DNA of 64,000 nucleotides from Gemmatimonadota bacterium. GTDB lineage: Bacteria > Gemmatimonadota > Gemmatimonadetes > Longimicrobiales > Gaopeijiaceae. Under the pieces are notes generated by a model. That model saw only the letters and a list, made by a program, of their open reading frames with translations. It searched no databases and was not told the origin of the DNA. The DNA lies in contig JAPPGZ010000039.1 of the NCBI GenBank assembly GCA_028874905.1, positions 1-64,000 on the forward strand, given 5' to 3'. The position numbers and the translations under genes were made by a program. Shown piece by piece: positions 27,055 through 36,880 of this stretch. Each line of letters starts with the position of its first letter. The first letter of the stretch is position 1.

Positions 27055-28173
27055 TCAGTCCAGCCTGTCCGCGAGTCCGTGCAATACGCCGCCCTGCGAC
27101 ACACCCTCGAAGAGCGCGTGTCGCGGTTCCGACAACTGTGTGCGCGACCTGAGCGCCCGCTCTGCAGCGGCTTCGACGGCCGCGGTTGCACTTGCCTCGA
27201 CCTCGGCGAGGACCTCGACCGGCACCCCCTCTTCGATCAGGTGCGCCTCGTACAGTCCCACGGGATCGCGACGACCCCAGTGCTCGAAGAGCTCGGCCGG
27301 GAAGGTCTCCCTTGCCTCGCGCTCGTCGTGGGTCGCGTGGCCGCCCATGCGGAATGTCTCGGCGATGAGAACGACGGGTCCCTCGCCGTCGAGGCACATT
27401 CCACGTGCGATCGCGGTGGCGGCGTACACGTCCAGCACGTTGTTCCCGTCACAATTGAGCGCGGGAATTCCGTGTGCGCGCGGAATGTGCTCCAGGCGAC
27501 CGGCGCCGTGCTGCTCCAGGCGGGTTCCCAGGGCCACCTGGTTGTTCTGGATTACCAGGATCGCGGGCACGTTCAAGCGGACGGCCACGACCAGCCCCTC
27601 GTGACATGCGGCGGTACGCGTCGCGCCGTCTCCCGTCCATGTGAGGGCCACCCGCGGCTCGCGCCGATTTCTGAAGGCGAGCGCGGCGCCGGTCGTGACG
27701 GGCACGCTGGTACCCATGTGGCTGACGGGCTGGATGACGCCCCTGTCGATGTCGCCGTAGTGAAAATCCCTGCCGCCACTGGGGCTGTCTGCCGTAGCCA
27801 GGTAGCTCGTAAAGCCGTGGTGGAGCGGCAGCCCCATCATGTGCCCGGCGCCCGCGTTGCGGATCATCGGTATGACTACATCCCGGTCGCGGTCCAGCGC
27901 GGCCACGCACCCGACCGTGACGGCCTCCTCGCCCACGCCCAGCCAGGCCTTGCTGATCACACCCTGCCGAACCCACCGTTTGAGCGCGATGTCCTGCAGT
28001 CGTGTAACGAGGAGGTCGCGATACAACTCCAGAAGCGCCGAGGTCGCCAGGTCCTCGACCGCTGCGGCTCTCTCGGGATCCCGTTCGATGCGACGTCGGT
28101 ATTCGCGCGTCAGTGCGGCATCCGGGGCCCAGTCCCGGTATTCAGGGGGGTCGAAGGCGGGGTATCGCTTCAA
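27055..28173 (-). CDS. ThDP-dependent 2-oxoacid dehydrogenase E1 alpha subunit
   Basis: LYRDLLVTRLQDIALKRWVRQGVISKAWLGVGEEAVTVG...GTSVPVTTGAALAFRNRREPRVALTWTGDGATRTAACHEGLVVAVRLNVPAILVIQNNQ. Start approximate. Confidence 0.88.
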   Translation of the reverse strand: MKRYPAFDPPEYRDWAPDAALTREYRRRIERDPERAAAVEDLATSALLELYRDLLVTRLQDIALKRWVRQGVISKAWLGVGEEAVTVGCVAALDRDRDVVIPMIRNAGAGHMMGLPLHHGFTSYLATADSPSGGRDFHYGDIDRGVIQPVSHMGTSVPVTTGAALAFRNRREPRVALTWTGDGATRTAACHEGLVVAVRLNVPAILVIQNNQVALGTRLEQHGAGRLEHIPRAHGIPALNCDGNNVLDVYAATAIARGMCLDGEGPVVLIAETFRMGGHATHDEREARETFPAELFEHWGRRDPVGLYEAHLIEEGVPVEVLAEVEASATAAVEAAAERALRSRTQLSEPRHALFEGVSQGGVLHGLADRLD

Positions 28174-28287
28174 GGGTCGTCCACCTGTTGCGTCGCTGAT
28201 CGATTCGGCGCGGAAACTAGGAGAATGGCCTCCCGCACGGCAATCCTGATGGTTTGCCAGTGCCTCGCCATGTAACGAGATTCGACG

Positions 28288-28941
28288 ATGAGCCCAAGCG
28301 GCGCCGCCTCTTCTTGCACGCAACAGGACCGAAACCGTTTGACAAAAGCCGAAAAGCCGTCGATAGCCGCGAAAGTGGCTCTTTCGCTGCTCGAAGCAAT
28401 CCGTTCGGTGGACCGTCCCTCGGAGTGGATGGACGACGAGGTGTTATCTCGCACCATGCCCCGCAGGCTTGGCCTGAGCACGGTCATCGAACGGCAGATA
28501 CGGCTTCACGAGGAATACGTTCGGGAGGGCAGGAAACTGACCCTCGATGAGTTCGGTGAATTCCTGCGTCTGGTCAACAAGCGATCCGATGCCGGCAAGG
28601 TGTTCCTGGAGATGGGAAGTCATCTTGCTGATTCGGCCGGGACAACGCGCGGCCGGCTTCTTCCGCGGCGGGTGCGGCTGTTCCGTGTCAAGCGCTCGGT
28701 GGCCCGCGCATTCCCCAAGCTCTTTGGCCGCCGTTTCGGTGGTTTCGTATCCGGCCCGTTCACGTTCGAAGTGTCGGCCTCGCCGCTGGTGCAGCTCGAT
28801 TCCAGCGGTACCGCCTGTCAGATACTGACCGGATTCTGTCAGCGCGCCCTCGACCGGGGCGTGGGAGACGATCTGGAGGTCACCAAGAGCAGTTGCGAGA
28901 CCCGGGGTGACCGGTGCTGCCGATGGACGCTGACACAGTAG
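28288..28941 (+). CDS. Hypothetical protein with possible V4R-like C-terminal domain
   Basis: C-terminal CQRALDRGVGDDLEVTKSSCETRGDRCCRWTL resembles the terminal Cys motif of 4-vinyl-reductase (V4R) domains. Confidence 0.5.
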   Translation: MSPSGAASSCTQQDRNRLTKAEKPSIAAKVALSLLEAIRSVDRPSEWMDDEVLSRTMPRRLGLSTVIERQIRLHEEYVREGRKLTLDEFGEFLRLVNKRSDAGKVFLEMGSHLADSAGTTRGRLLPRRVRLFRVKRSVARAFPKLFGRRFGGFVSGPFTFEVSASPLVQLDSSGTACQILTGFCQRALDRGVGDDLEVTKSSCETRGDRCCRWTLTQ

Positions 28942-28989
28942 CTCCACGCGCTGGACATTGCGGATTGCCGGCGGCGTGGCGGATTGCCG

Positions 28990-29421
28990 CTACACGTATG
29001 CGTGGTAGAGCATGAAGTACACGAACAGGCCGGTTACCGAGGTATAGAGCCACGCCGGGTAGGTCCACCGGGCCAGGCGCCGGTGTGCCTTGAACCTGTA
29101 GTGCCGAGCCAGGTAGAGAAGGCGGATGACCAGGGGAACGACTACCACAGCCAGAATCATGTGGCTGATCAGGATGACGAGATAGACGCGGCGTACCGAA
29201 TCGGGGCCGGGGAAGGCGTGGGTACCCGTTAGGGCGGCGCGGAGGAGGTAGAAGACGAGGAAGAGGGCCGACGACACGACCGCTCCCAGCATGCAGCGTC
29301 GGTGCATGCGGATTTCCTTGCGGCGAATGTAGATCAGACCCGTGACGAGCAGCACCGCGCTGGTCAGGTTGAGACCGGCGTTGAAGTGGGCCAGTCCGTC
29401 CCCGATCGCCTGGCTGTTCAT
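28990..29421 (-). CDS. DUF420-family membrane protein
   Basis: HFNAGLNLTSAVLLVTGLIYIRRKEIRMHRRCMLGAVVSSALFLVFYLLRA...ILAVVVVPLVIRLLYLA. Confidence 0.85.
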   Translation of the reverse strand: MNSQAIGDGLAHFNAGLNLTSAVLLVTGLIYIRRKEIRMHRRCMLGAVVSSALFLVFYLLRAALTGTHAFPGPDSVRRVYLVILISHMILAVVVVPLVIRLLYLARHYRFKAHRRLARWTYPAWLYTSVTGLFVYFMLYHAYV

Positions 29422-30302
29422 CCCGCCGCCCGCTCCCAGCCATGCGCTGCCATCGCCGTGCCCAGGGTCATGAGGGACGCGGCCAGCACGCTGTGGGCCG
29501 AAACCCAGGGTACGCCGAGTCGGAATGCCACCGAGGCAAAGCCCAACAACACCTGTCCGACGACTCCGATGGCGGCGGCCGCCACCAGTCGTCTCGAAAA
29601 CGCATCCCGGCTGCGCATCAGGATCGTGCGCGTGAACATCACCACCGCGATCGCCAGCCCCACCCCCAGGATCCGGTGCGCGAAATGCAGCTGCACGGCC
29701 GGATACTGCAGCGGCGGGATTACCCTTCCCAGGCACAGCGGAACGTCGGGACAGGCCATCCCGGCGTCGGTGTGGCGAACCACTGCTCCCACCAGCGACT
29801 GCACGAACACGAGGCCCGTGATCCAGCACCCGAGCCGCCACGCCAGGCGTCGTTCGGAACGCGTGACCGCACCGCGCTCCGCGACCCGCGGGGCAGTTCG
29901 CACCAGCATCACCGTCACGAGCGCCAGGAAGATGAGCGCCATCGCGAGATGGGACGTGGAAATCGCGTCGGGCAGCCGATAGATGACCGTAAGCCCACCC
30001 AGAACGGCTTGAAAGACAAGGAGCGCGATGCCTGCAAGGCCCAGGCGGAAGAGTGCCTTGCGCTCGGGATGGGAGCGCCGTGTGAGCACCACGGCAACAG
30101 GGAACAGCACCAGCAGGGCGCCGGCCCAGAGACGGTGCAGGTGCTCCCAGAACACGCCACCCGTCATTTCGGGCATCATCGTTCCGAAGCAGGTGGGCCA
30201 GTCGGGGCACGCGAGACTCGATTCCGTCGCGTGTACGATGCTTCCAAGCAGGACCAGTGCGAGGGTCCAGAGGAGCACCAGCAGCAGGAACGGTCGGGCC
30301 AT
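29418..30302 (-). CDS. ctaA: COX15/CtaA heme A synthase
   Basis: LGSIVHATESSLACPDWPTCFG...HRLWAGAL...VVRHTDAGMACPDVPLCLGRVIPP...HFAHRILGVGLA. Confidence 0.9.
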   Translation of the reverse strand: MARPFLLLVLLWTLALVLLGSIVHATESSLACPDWPTCFGTMMPEMTGGVFWEHLHRLWAGALLVLFPVAVVLTRRSHPERKALFRLGLAGIALLVFQAVLGGLTVIYRLPDAISTSHLAMALIFLALVTVMLVRTAPRVAERGAVTRSERRLAWRLGCWITGLVFVQSLVGAVVRHTDAGMACPDVPLCLGRVIPPLQYPAVQLHFAHRILGVGLAIAVVMFTRTILMRSRDAFSRRLVAAAAIGVVGQVLLGFASVAFRLGVPWVSAHSVLAASLMTLGTAMAAHGWERAAG

Positions 30303-32254
30303 CAGGCCGGCACGGCGCTCTTCGGCTGGGGACGGGTCGTCTCGTGGGAGACTCCTTCGGCGTCCGGTGATGGTCCGTCCAGGCCGGCTGGCGGTGTCAG
30401 GATCACACCGGCTTCCAGCCACTCGTAGCGATCCGCCATCGCTCCGCGCGCCACCTTGTAGATGGTGGTGTCGTCGTTCCGGAAGACGGCCTTGAATCGG
30501 CCGTCGATCCGCCGGCGGGCAAGCTTGCACGCGGCGTCGGCCAGCTCGAATGGCGTCCGATCGGCAGGGTTCTCCTTCACTAGCTTCATGGCGCGTACAC
30601 AGCAGGCAATCATGGCCAGCAGGTCGCCGCCGTTGTCCACGAGGCGCCCGAGTACGGCCTGCCGCCGTTCCAGTCCGGGACCATGCCGTATGATCGCGTG
30701 AAAGAGTGTGCGCGCGAGCTTCCGGGATTTGCGGTCGACGTAGCGCATATGCCCGGCCAGGCTTCCGAAGGCGCCGTAGCGTGGCCAACGGCCCCATCCC
30801 AGCCAGCGCCCCGGGTACCATACGGCGTAGTGCGCCGCGGCCTTCAGGAACGCGGCGGCGCGTTTGCCGGTTGATACCCGCGGGTCGATCACGGCACCCG
30901 CTATGGACAGATGGTGGTCCACGGCCTCGCGAGCGATGAAGAGACGCATGATCTCGCTCGACCCCTCGAAGATGAGGTTGATCCGGGCATCACGCATGGC
31001 GCGCTCGACGGGTATGGGGGCCTCTCCGCGTTGCCGCAGGGAATCGGCCGACTCGTAGCCGCGGCCGCCGCGAATCTGGAGGGCGTCGTCGATGAGGTCC
31101 CACGCCTTCTCGCTGTGCCACAGCTTGGCCATCGCCGCTTCGAGCCGCATGTCCAGCGTTCCGAGGCCGGACATGGCCGCCGCGAGTTCGACGACGGCCT
31201 CCATGGCGTAGGTCTCCGCGGCGATCCTGCCCAGCTTCTGGGCGACGGCATCGTGCTTCCCGATGGGCGCACCCCACTGCACCCGTTCCACCGCCCACTT
31301 CCGGCACGCGGCCAGGACGGACTTGCCCGCGGCAGTGCAGAACGCCGGCAACGCCAGCCTGCCCGTGTTCAGCGTGATCAGCGCAAGCTTCAGCCCAAGG
31401 CCCTCGCCCCAAAGCAGGTTCTCCCGGGGAACCTTGACGTTCCGGAAACGGAGCACCCCGTTGGAGATCCCCTTCAGCCCCATGAAGCGGCAGATCGGAC
31501 CGACTTCCACCCCGCGCCACGCGGTCTCCACGATGAACGCGCTGATCGGGCGTTTCCCCTTGACACCCGGCCGGGGCGGCGTGCGTGCCATGACGACGAG
31601 CAGATCGGCGCGGGGGCCGTTGGTCGTCCAGAGTTTCTCGCCGTTGAGGATGTAGTGCGAGCCGTCTTCGGAGGGTTCCGCGAACGTGGACATGTTGGCC
31701 GGGTCGGAACCGACCATGGCCTCGGTCAGCGCGAAGGCCGAGAGTTCGCCGCCCGCCGCCCTGGGCAGGTATTTCCGCTTCTGCTGCTCGGTGCCGAAGA
31801 GCACCAGAGGTGTGGGGACGCCGATGGACTGATGCGCCGACAGGAACGCGGCGGTGGAGGCGCAGCGGCTGGACACGATGGCCAGGGCCCGGTTGTAGGA
31901 GGTCTGGGACAGTCCGAGACCCCCGTATTCGCGGGGGACCTTGATCCCGAAAGCGCCCAGGTCGGCCAGACCCTTGAGCACCGCGTCCGGGACCCAGCCC
32001 TTGCGGTCGAAGGCGTCGCCGTCCACGTGTTCCTCCGTGAAGCGCCGTATCCGTTCCAGAAACGGCGCCGCCCGCTCGGCCTCCTCGGGGTCCTGGGCGG
32101 GGTGCGGATGGACAAGGTCCAGCGAGAGCCGGCCTCCGAAGAGCTCCCGCATGAAGCTTCGCTTCTCCCATCCGGTTTCGCGAGCGCTCTCGGCAACATC
32201 GCGGGACTCCTGTGCGTTGCTGAACTCCCGAGTGCCTTCCTTACCGGTTGTCAT
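30302..32254 (-). CDS. Acyl-CoA dehydrogenase family protein
   Basis: GIKVPREYGGLGLSQTSYNRAL...SAFALTEAMVGSDPANMSTFAEPSEDGSHYILNGEKLWTTNG...QIRGGRGYESADSLRQRGEAPIPVERAMRDARINLIFEGSSEIMRLFIAREAVD. Confidence 0.93.
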   Translation of the reverse strand: MTTGKEGTREFSNAQESRDVAESARETGWEKRSFMRELFGGRLSLDLVHPHPAQDPEEAERAAPFLERIRRFTEEHVDGDAFDRKGWVPDAVLKGLADLGAFGIKVPREYGGLGLSQTSYNRALAIVSSRCASTAAFLSAHQSIGVPTPLVLFGTEQQKRKYLPRAAGGELSAFALTEAMVGSDPANMSTFAEPSEDGSHYILNGEKLWTTNGPRADLLVVMARTPPRPGVKGKRPISAFIVETAWRGVEVGPICRFMGLKGISNGVLRFRNVKVPRENLLWGEGLGLKLALITLNTGRLALPAFCTAAGKSVLAACRKWAVERVQWGAPIGKHDAVAQKLGRIAAETYAMEAVVELAAAMSGLGTLDMRLEAAMAKLWHSEKAWDLIDDALQIRGGRGYESADSLRQRGEAPIPVERAMRDARINLIFEGSSEIMRLFIAREAVDHHLSIAGAVIDPRVSTGKRAAAFLKAAAHYAVWYPGRWLGWGRWPRYGAFGSLAGHMRYVDRKSRKLARTLFHAIIRHGPGLERRQAVLGRLVDNGGDLLAMIACCVRAMKLVKENPADRTPFELADAACKLARRRIDGRFKAVFRNDDTTIYKVARGAMADRYEWLEAGVILTPPAGLDGPSPDAEGVSHETTRPQPKSAVPA

Positions 32255-33422
32255 GATGCACCTCGCGGCCGGGTTCCAGCAGGGCCACCAGTTCGGCCTC
32301 GCGCGCCGCGGCATCGGCCTCCCCGACCCGTATCAGTTCGGCCAGGTAGTCCGGCTGGAACATGATCAGACTAAGGAAGTCTGGGGCTTCCGTGTTCCTG
32401 GTACCAAGTCCCCGCGTCAGGAAACGGAATGCGCGGGGCAGCTGCGGTTCGTACTTGTTGGCCAGCTTCCCCAGGTCCACCGAGGGCCGGATCGTCACCC
32501 GCCGGACGATTCGCATGCCCATCCGCGACTCCGGTTGGAGCCGGCTCAAAAGCTGGTTGAAGCGGTCCATCCGCAGGCCGTCTTCGTCGAGGAGGTCCAG
32601 GAAGACGGAGTTCATGAGCGTTCCCGCGACCTGGACCGGAGGTGGATAGCCGCTGACGGTCGGCTGGTCCGCTTCGTGGAAAGTGCGTGCGCGCCGCGTG
32701 CTGATGGCGAGGATCCGTTTTGCACCCAGATGCAGAGCCGGAGAAAGCGGCGCGGCAAGGCGGATCCCGCCGTCTCCGAACCAGTGCTGGCCGATCCGAA
32801 CCGCCGGGAACACGATGGGGAGTGCCGACGACGCCATCACGTGATCCACTGTCAGCGTGGTGATCCGGGAACGGCGGTTGGGCCGCTCCCACTCCCGCAC
32901 CCCCTCACCCTGAACCCACAGAATGGACTGGCCGGTGGAGTAGTTGGTGGTGCTGAGTGCTGCCGCCTTCAATCGGCCCGTCTTCAGGTTGTAGCGGATG
33001 CCCGTCAGTTCGCCGTCGATCGCGTGCATCGTGTCGGTCAGGTACTCCCGCAGCGGCTGCGTGTCCAGGAGACCCCGTACCCGGGGCTCGCCTCCGACAC
33101 CACCGGACAGAAGCTGGCGCCCCCAGCGCATTACGTGGTTGCGCAGGGACCCGAGGTCCGTTCTGAAGACCTTGTCCACCCCCAGGTTCGACCAGAGATG
33201 CGTGAGTTCTTCGGCGCACTGGGCAAACGTGCCGTGGTGAGCCGCCAGATGGGCCGCATTGATGGCTCCGGCGCTGACTCCGGTCATGATCGGCACCCGG
33301 AGTTCGGGAAAGCGCAGGGACAGGTACTTGACGACACCGGCCTGGTAGGCGGCTCTGGCGCCGCCGCCGCCCATGACGAAGGCCAGGTCGCCAGGGTTCT
33401 CGTTGCTGGAATCGGGTGTCAT
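32241..33422 (-). CDS. Patatin-like phospholipase family protein
   Basis: LAFVMGGGGARAAYQAGVVKYL...IMTGVSAGAINAAHLA...DGGIRLAAPLSPAL: GGGxR/K, GxSxG and DGG motifs. Confidence 0.93.
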   Translation of the reverse strand: MTPDSSNENPGDLAFVMGGGGARAAYQAGVVKYLSLRFPELRVPIMTGVSAGAINAAHLAAHHGTFAQCAEELTHLWSNLGVDKVFRTDLGSLRNHVMRWGRQLLSGGVGGEPRVRGLLDTQPLREYLTDTMHAIDGELTGIRYNLKTGRLKAAALSTTNYSTGQSILWVQGEGVREWERPNRRSRITTLTVDHVMASSALPIVFPAVRIGQHWFGDGGIRLAAPLSPALHLGAKRILAISTRRARTFHEADQPTVSGYPPPVQVAGTLMNSVFLDLLDEDGLRMDRFNQLLSRLQPESRMGMRIVRRVTIRPSVDLGKLANKYEPQLPRAFRFLTRGLGTRNTEAPDFLSLIMFQPDYLAELIRVGEADAAAREAELVALLEPGREVHHDNR

Positions 33423-33526
33423 GGGTCGTGTGCCGTTGAAACGGGCGCCTTGGTCACGTATAACGATTGGCGGAGGGGATTTTCGCCGATCCGATCCGGC
33501 AACGTCAACTGGAGAGGTCCGGAGCC

Positions 33527-35803
33527 ATGAACACGGCCACGCTTGGCGCGGCGGGATTGATCCTGGCGACCGGGACAATGCCTCAGACACCTCCTGGCAT
33601 TGCGGGTTCCGAGGCCTGCCGGACGTGTCACCAGGCGCAATACGACGCATGGGCGCAGTCCACGCACGGAACGGCCGGCGGACCGGCCGGGCCGGCCACC
33701 GTCATCGCCCCCTTCGACGGACCGCCGATTCGCTTTGCCGATGCCGTCGTGTCCCCGGTGGTGCGCGACGACGGTCGGTACGTCTTTGTCGTGGAGCGCA
33801 ACGGGCGGCCACCGATGGAACTCGAGGTAACGGGGGTGGTCGGGCGTGGACACATGGTTGGAGGCGGGACGCAGGGCTTCGCTTCCCTGTTTCCTGACGG
33901 CACCGAGCGGTTTCTGCCCTTCGACTACTCGGAGGACGGCGACGCGTGGTTCTGCAACACCGCGTTCGTCGGTGGATTCTGGGTCCCGGGCGCGGATCGG
34001 GCGCGGCTGCGGGCCGATGCCGGGTGGCTTCCCATAACCGAAGCGATGCGCCTCACCGAGTGCGGCGATTGGCCGCCGGTGCGAATCCTGGGGACCAACC
34101 GCCGGTTCGCGAACTGCCAGAACTGTCACGGCAGCCAGGTCGAGGTTCGGTACAGGGCCGATCTGGCTCGCTACGAAACGCGCGCGACATCGCTCAGGAT
34201 CAACTGCGAGGCCTGTCACGGGCCGGCGCTCGCGCATGTGGAGGAGGCTCGTGCGGCGGCCGAAACCGGCCCGGGCCTCGCCTCGCTTGCAACGCTGGAT
34301 GTGGACGCGTCCCTGCGGGTGTGCTTCGATTGCCACGCCCTCAAGCGCGCGCTCGGCGACGATTCGGGGGAAGACCCAGGCGACGGTCCGCTGGAGTACA
34401 GCCTGGGCCTCCCGCTTATCGGGGACTCGCCGTACCTGCCCGACGGCCGGATCGCCACCTTCGGCTACCAGCAGACCCACCGGTCCAGCGCGTGCTACCT
34501 CTTCGGCTCGATGACCTGCGTCGACTGTCACGACCCGCACGATCAGGGCTACCGCGATGTCTTCGGCAACGCGCTGGAGGGCAGGTTCGACGATCGCCAG
34601 TGCACGGCCTGCCACGCCAGCAAGGCCGCGGATCCCGAGGCGCACACCTTTCATCCCGCCGGATCTCCTGGGGCGGCCTGCACGTCGTGCCACATGCCTT
34701 ACGTCCAGCATCCTGAACTTTCACTCGCTGTACCGTATGCAAGAGCGGACCACACGATTTCGATACCGCGCCCGGGTTTCGACGAGGAGGCCGGCCTGCA
34801 GTCGGCCTGCGCGGGATGTCACAGCGACCGATCACCCGCCGAGCTGGCCACTCAGGCTGCCGTGTGGTGGGGCGAAATCGCGCCGCACCGCCCGGAGGTG
34901 GCGGCCTTGGTTGCGGCGACGGCTCCCACCGCCTCACCCGGTGACCTTGACCGCGCCGTGGCCGCGGCCGCTACGCGGGGATCGCGGCATGGCATCGCCA
35001 AGCTGATGGCCTTGGACATGTGGGTGCGGGGCGGGAACGCGCAGGACGACCGCAGCGCCGGCGGGCTCGATGACGTCCCTGGGCGCGCCCTGGCCACCTT
35101 GGCTCGCGACGGCGACGAGGACGTACGCGCCGTGGCCGCGGCCGCCCTGCACGCCACCCGGGGCGACGATCCCGCGGTGCGCGCGCTCCTGGACGCCGTG
35201 ACGCGCGGGGCCCCTGACGAGGAGGGGTTCCGGGTGCGGTGGGCGGCGGCGCTGATGCAGTGGGCTGCTGCGGTGGACAGGGTGGAGGGCCCCGCGGCGG
35301 CACTGCCGTTTCTGCGGCGCGCGCAGGAGGTGCGGCCCAGGGTGCCCGAGGTGCTGATCGTGCTTGGAGCGGGGCTCGCGGCGGCGGGGGATATGGCGCA
35401 GGCCGTGCAGGCATACCTGGAAGCGCTGCGTCACGGACCCGGCGACCCCGTCGCGCTAGTGAACGCGGGGCTGGCCCTTGAGACGCTCGGCCGGGGGGAC
35501 GATGCGGCGGCCCTGTACGAGGAGGCCGTCCGGGTCCGGCCCACCGAGGCCCTGGCGCACCTCAACCTGGGCAACACGCGGTTCCGGCGCGGCGACTTCG
35601 ACGGCGCGATCACCGCCTATCGCGCCGCGGTCCGCAATGACGCCGGACTCTCCCGCGCCCATTTCTATCTGGGCGTGTCCCTGGTCAACACCGGCCGCGT
35701 GGCGGAGGCGCTTCCGTCGCTCTACAACGCGCTCGAGTTCGCGCCCGATGACACCGAAATCCAGGACGTGATCCGCCAGGTGGAGACCGTGTTACGTTAT
35801 TAA
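33527..35803 (+). CDS. Octaheme c-type cytochrome fused to HEAT-like/TPR repeats
   Basis: Eight CxxCH motifs (CRTCH, CQNCH, CEACH, CFDCH, CVDCH, CTACH, CTSCH, CAGCH) followed by TPR-like repeats (ALVNAGLALETLGRGDDAAALYEEAVRVRPTEALAHLNLGNTRFRRGDFDGAI). Confidence 0.9.
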   Translation: MNTATLGAAGLILATGTMPQTPPGIAGSEACRTCHQAQYDAWAQSTHGTAGGPAGPATVIAPFDGPPIRFADAVVSPVVRDDGRYVFVVERNGRPPMELEVTGVVGRGHMVGGGTQGFASLFPDGTERFLPFDYSEDGDAWFCNTAFVGGFWVPGADRARLRADAGWLPITEAMRLTECGDWPPVRILGTNRRFANCQNCHGSQVEVRYRADLARYETRATSLRINCEACHGPALAHVEEARAAAETGPGLASLATLDVDASLRVCFDCHALKRALGDDSGEDPGDGPLEYSLGLPLIGDSPYLPDGRIATFGYQQTHRSSACYLFGSMTCVDCHDPHDQGYRDVFGNALEGRFDDRQCTACHASKAADPEAHTFHPAGSPGAACTSCHMPYVQHPELSLAVPYARADHTISIPRPGFDEEAGLQSACAGCHSDRSPAELATQAAVWWGEIAPHRPEVAALVAATAPTASPGDLDRAVAAAATRGSRHGIAKLMALDMWVRGGNAQDDRSAGGLDDVPGRALATLARDGDEDVRAVAAAALHATRGDDPAVRALLDAVTRGAPDEEGFRVRWAAALMQWAAAVDRVEGPAAALPFLRRAQEVRPRVPEVLIVLGAGLAAAGDMAQAVQAYLEALRHGPGDPVALVNAGLALETLGRGDDAAALYEEAVRVRPTEALAHLNLGNTRFRRGDFDGAITAYRAAVRNDAGLSRAHFYLGVSLVNTGRVAEALPSLYNALEFAPDDTEIQDVIRQVETVLRY

Positions 35804-35808
35804 CCGTC

Positions 35809-36330
35809 ATGATCGGGAACCAGGACCAGGCTTCTTTCGGCGTAGCCGCGCCTCACCGCCTCACCGGGGCGGTTGCGGCCCTGCTGGCAGCGCTCCTGGC
35901 CGGCGCCTGCCACACGTATGCCCCGGCTACGCTGGCCAACGTCACCGCGGGCGACCGCGTGCGCACGCTGCTGACGCAAGCCCAATACGTGGAGTTCGAC
36001 GAGTACTTGCTCGGCGGCGACCGGGTCATGGAGGGAACCGTCGTTGAGGCGGATGCCGGCGCCCTGTTGCTGGAGGTTCCCCTCGTCACGGTCGCGGAGG
36101 GCATTCGGGTCGACTCGTATAGCCAGCGTTTGCGGATCCCCGCGCAGGGCCTCGCGGACGTGGAGATCCGCTCGCTGTCGCGCGGCAGAACCTACGCGCT
36201 CGCCGGGATTCTCGGTGCTGCGGTAGGCGCGATCGCATGGGACCAGTTCCGGGGCTCGCGCCGGGGTGAGGCCCGCCCGCCCACACCGCCCGAAGAAGAC
36301 ATCGCGGTGGTCATCCGCATTTCCTTCTAG
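35809..36330 (+). CDS. Hypothetical lipoprotein
   Basis: LLAALLAGACHTYAP lipobox. Confidence 0.7.
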   Translation: MIGNQDQASFGVAAPHRLTGAVAALLAALLAGACHTYAPATLANVTAGDRVRTLLTQAQYVEFDEYLLGGDRVMEGTVVEADAGALLLEVPLVTVAEGIRVDSYSQRLRIPAQGLADVEIRSLSRGRTYALAGILGAAVGAIAWDQFRGSRRGEARPPTPPEEDIAVVIRISF

Positions 36331-36335
36331 CGATC

Positions 36336-36701
36336 ATGGCACGAAAGCCCATGCGCCTGCCTGCCCTCGCGGCGTGCCTGTTGGCCCTCGTGGCTGGCTG
36401 TATCACCGACGACGAGATCGGGACTCCCCTTTCGGTGGAGCTGATCGGACCCGAAACGGGACTGGTCGGCGACCGGCTTTCCGTCATCTACAACGTCAGC
36501 GGCCGCAGCCTGAACGGCATCATCTTCACGTGGGGCGATGGCGCCACCGACTCGCTGGCCACCGTCGGCGCCCAGACCGCGTCCGGATCGATGCAGCACG
36601 TTTATGAGATGCCGGGGCTGTTCACGGTCAGAGCAGTCGTGGAAGACGCCGTCGAGGGGGTGGCGAGCGCGGAAGTTTCCATCAATGTTCAGGGCCGCTG
36701 A
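36336..36701 (+). CDS. PKD-domain-like lipoprotein
   Basis: LALVAGCITDD lipobox; single PKD-like IIFTWGDGATDSLA...HVYEMPGLFTVRAVVEDA. Confidence 0.7.
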   Translation: MARKPMRLPALAACLLALVAGCITDDEIGTPLSVELIGPETGLVGDRLSVIYNVSGRSLNGIIFTWGDGATDSLATVGAQTASGSMQHVYEMPGLFTVRAVVEDAVEGVASAEVSINVQGR

Positions 36702-36880
36702 TTGCGTCCGCGGCCCGTGCCTCCGGCCAATCGGCGACCTGCCATTGGCGTGGCGCAAATCGACAGTAGTATGTTCATCGCCAGTCGGATCGTTCCGCGG
36801 GTGTGGTCTGCGGGACGGGCGGGCCGGGAGCGTCCCGGTGCCGGGCCGGCTGCAAACCAGGTTTGGCAAGGAGTGGAAGC

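Noticed and set aside
26227-28275. 682-aa plus-strand ORF
   Set aside because: Antisense to the PspA-like and E1-alpha genes, which have recognisable domains; low-complexity Arg/Gly/His-rich translation typical of GC-rich shadow ORFs.
30911-32365. 484-aa plus-strand ORF
   Set aside because: Antisense to the acyl-CoA dehydrogenase.
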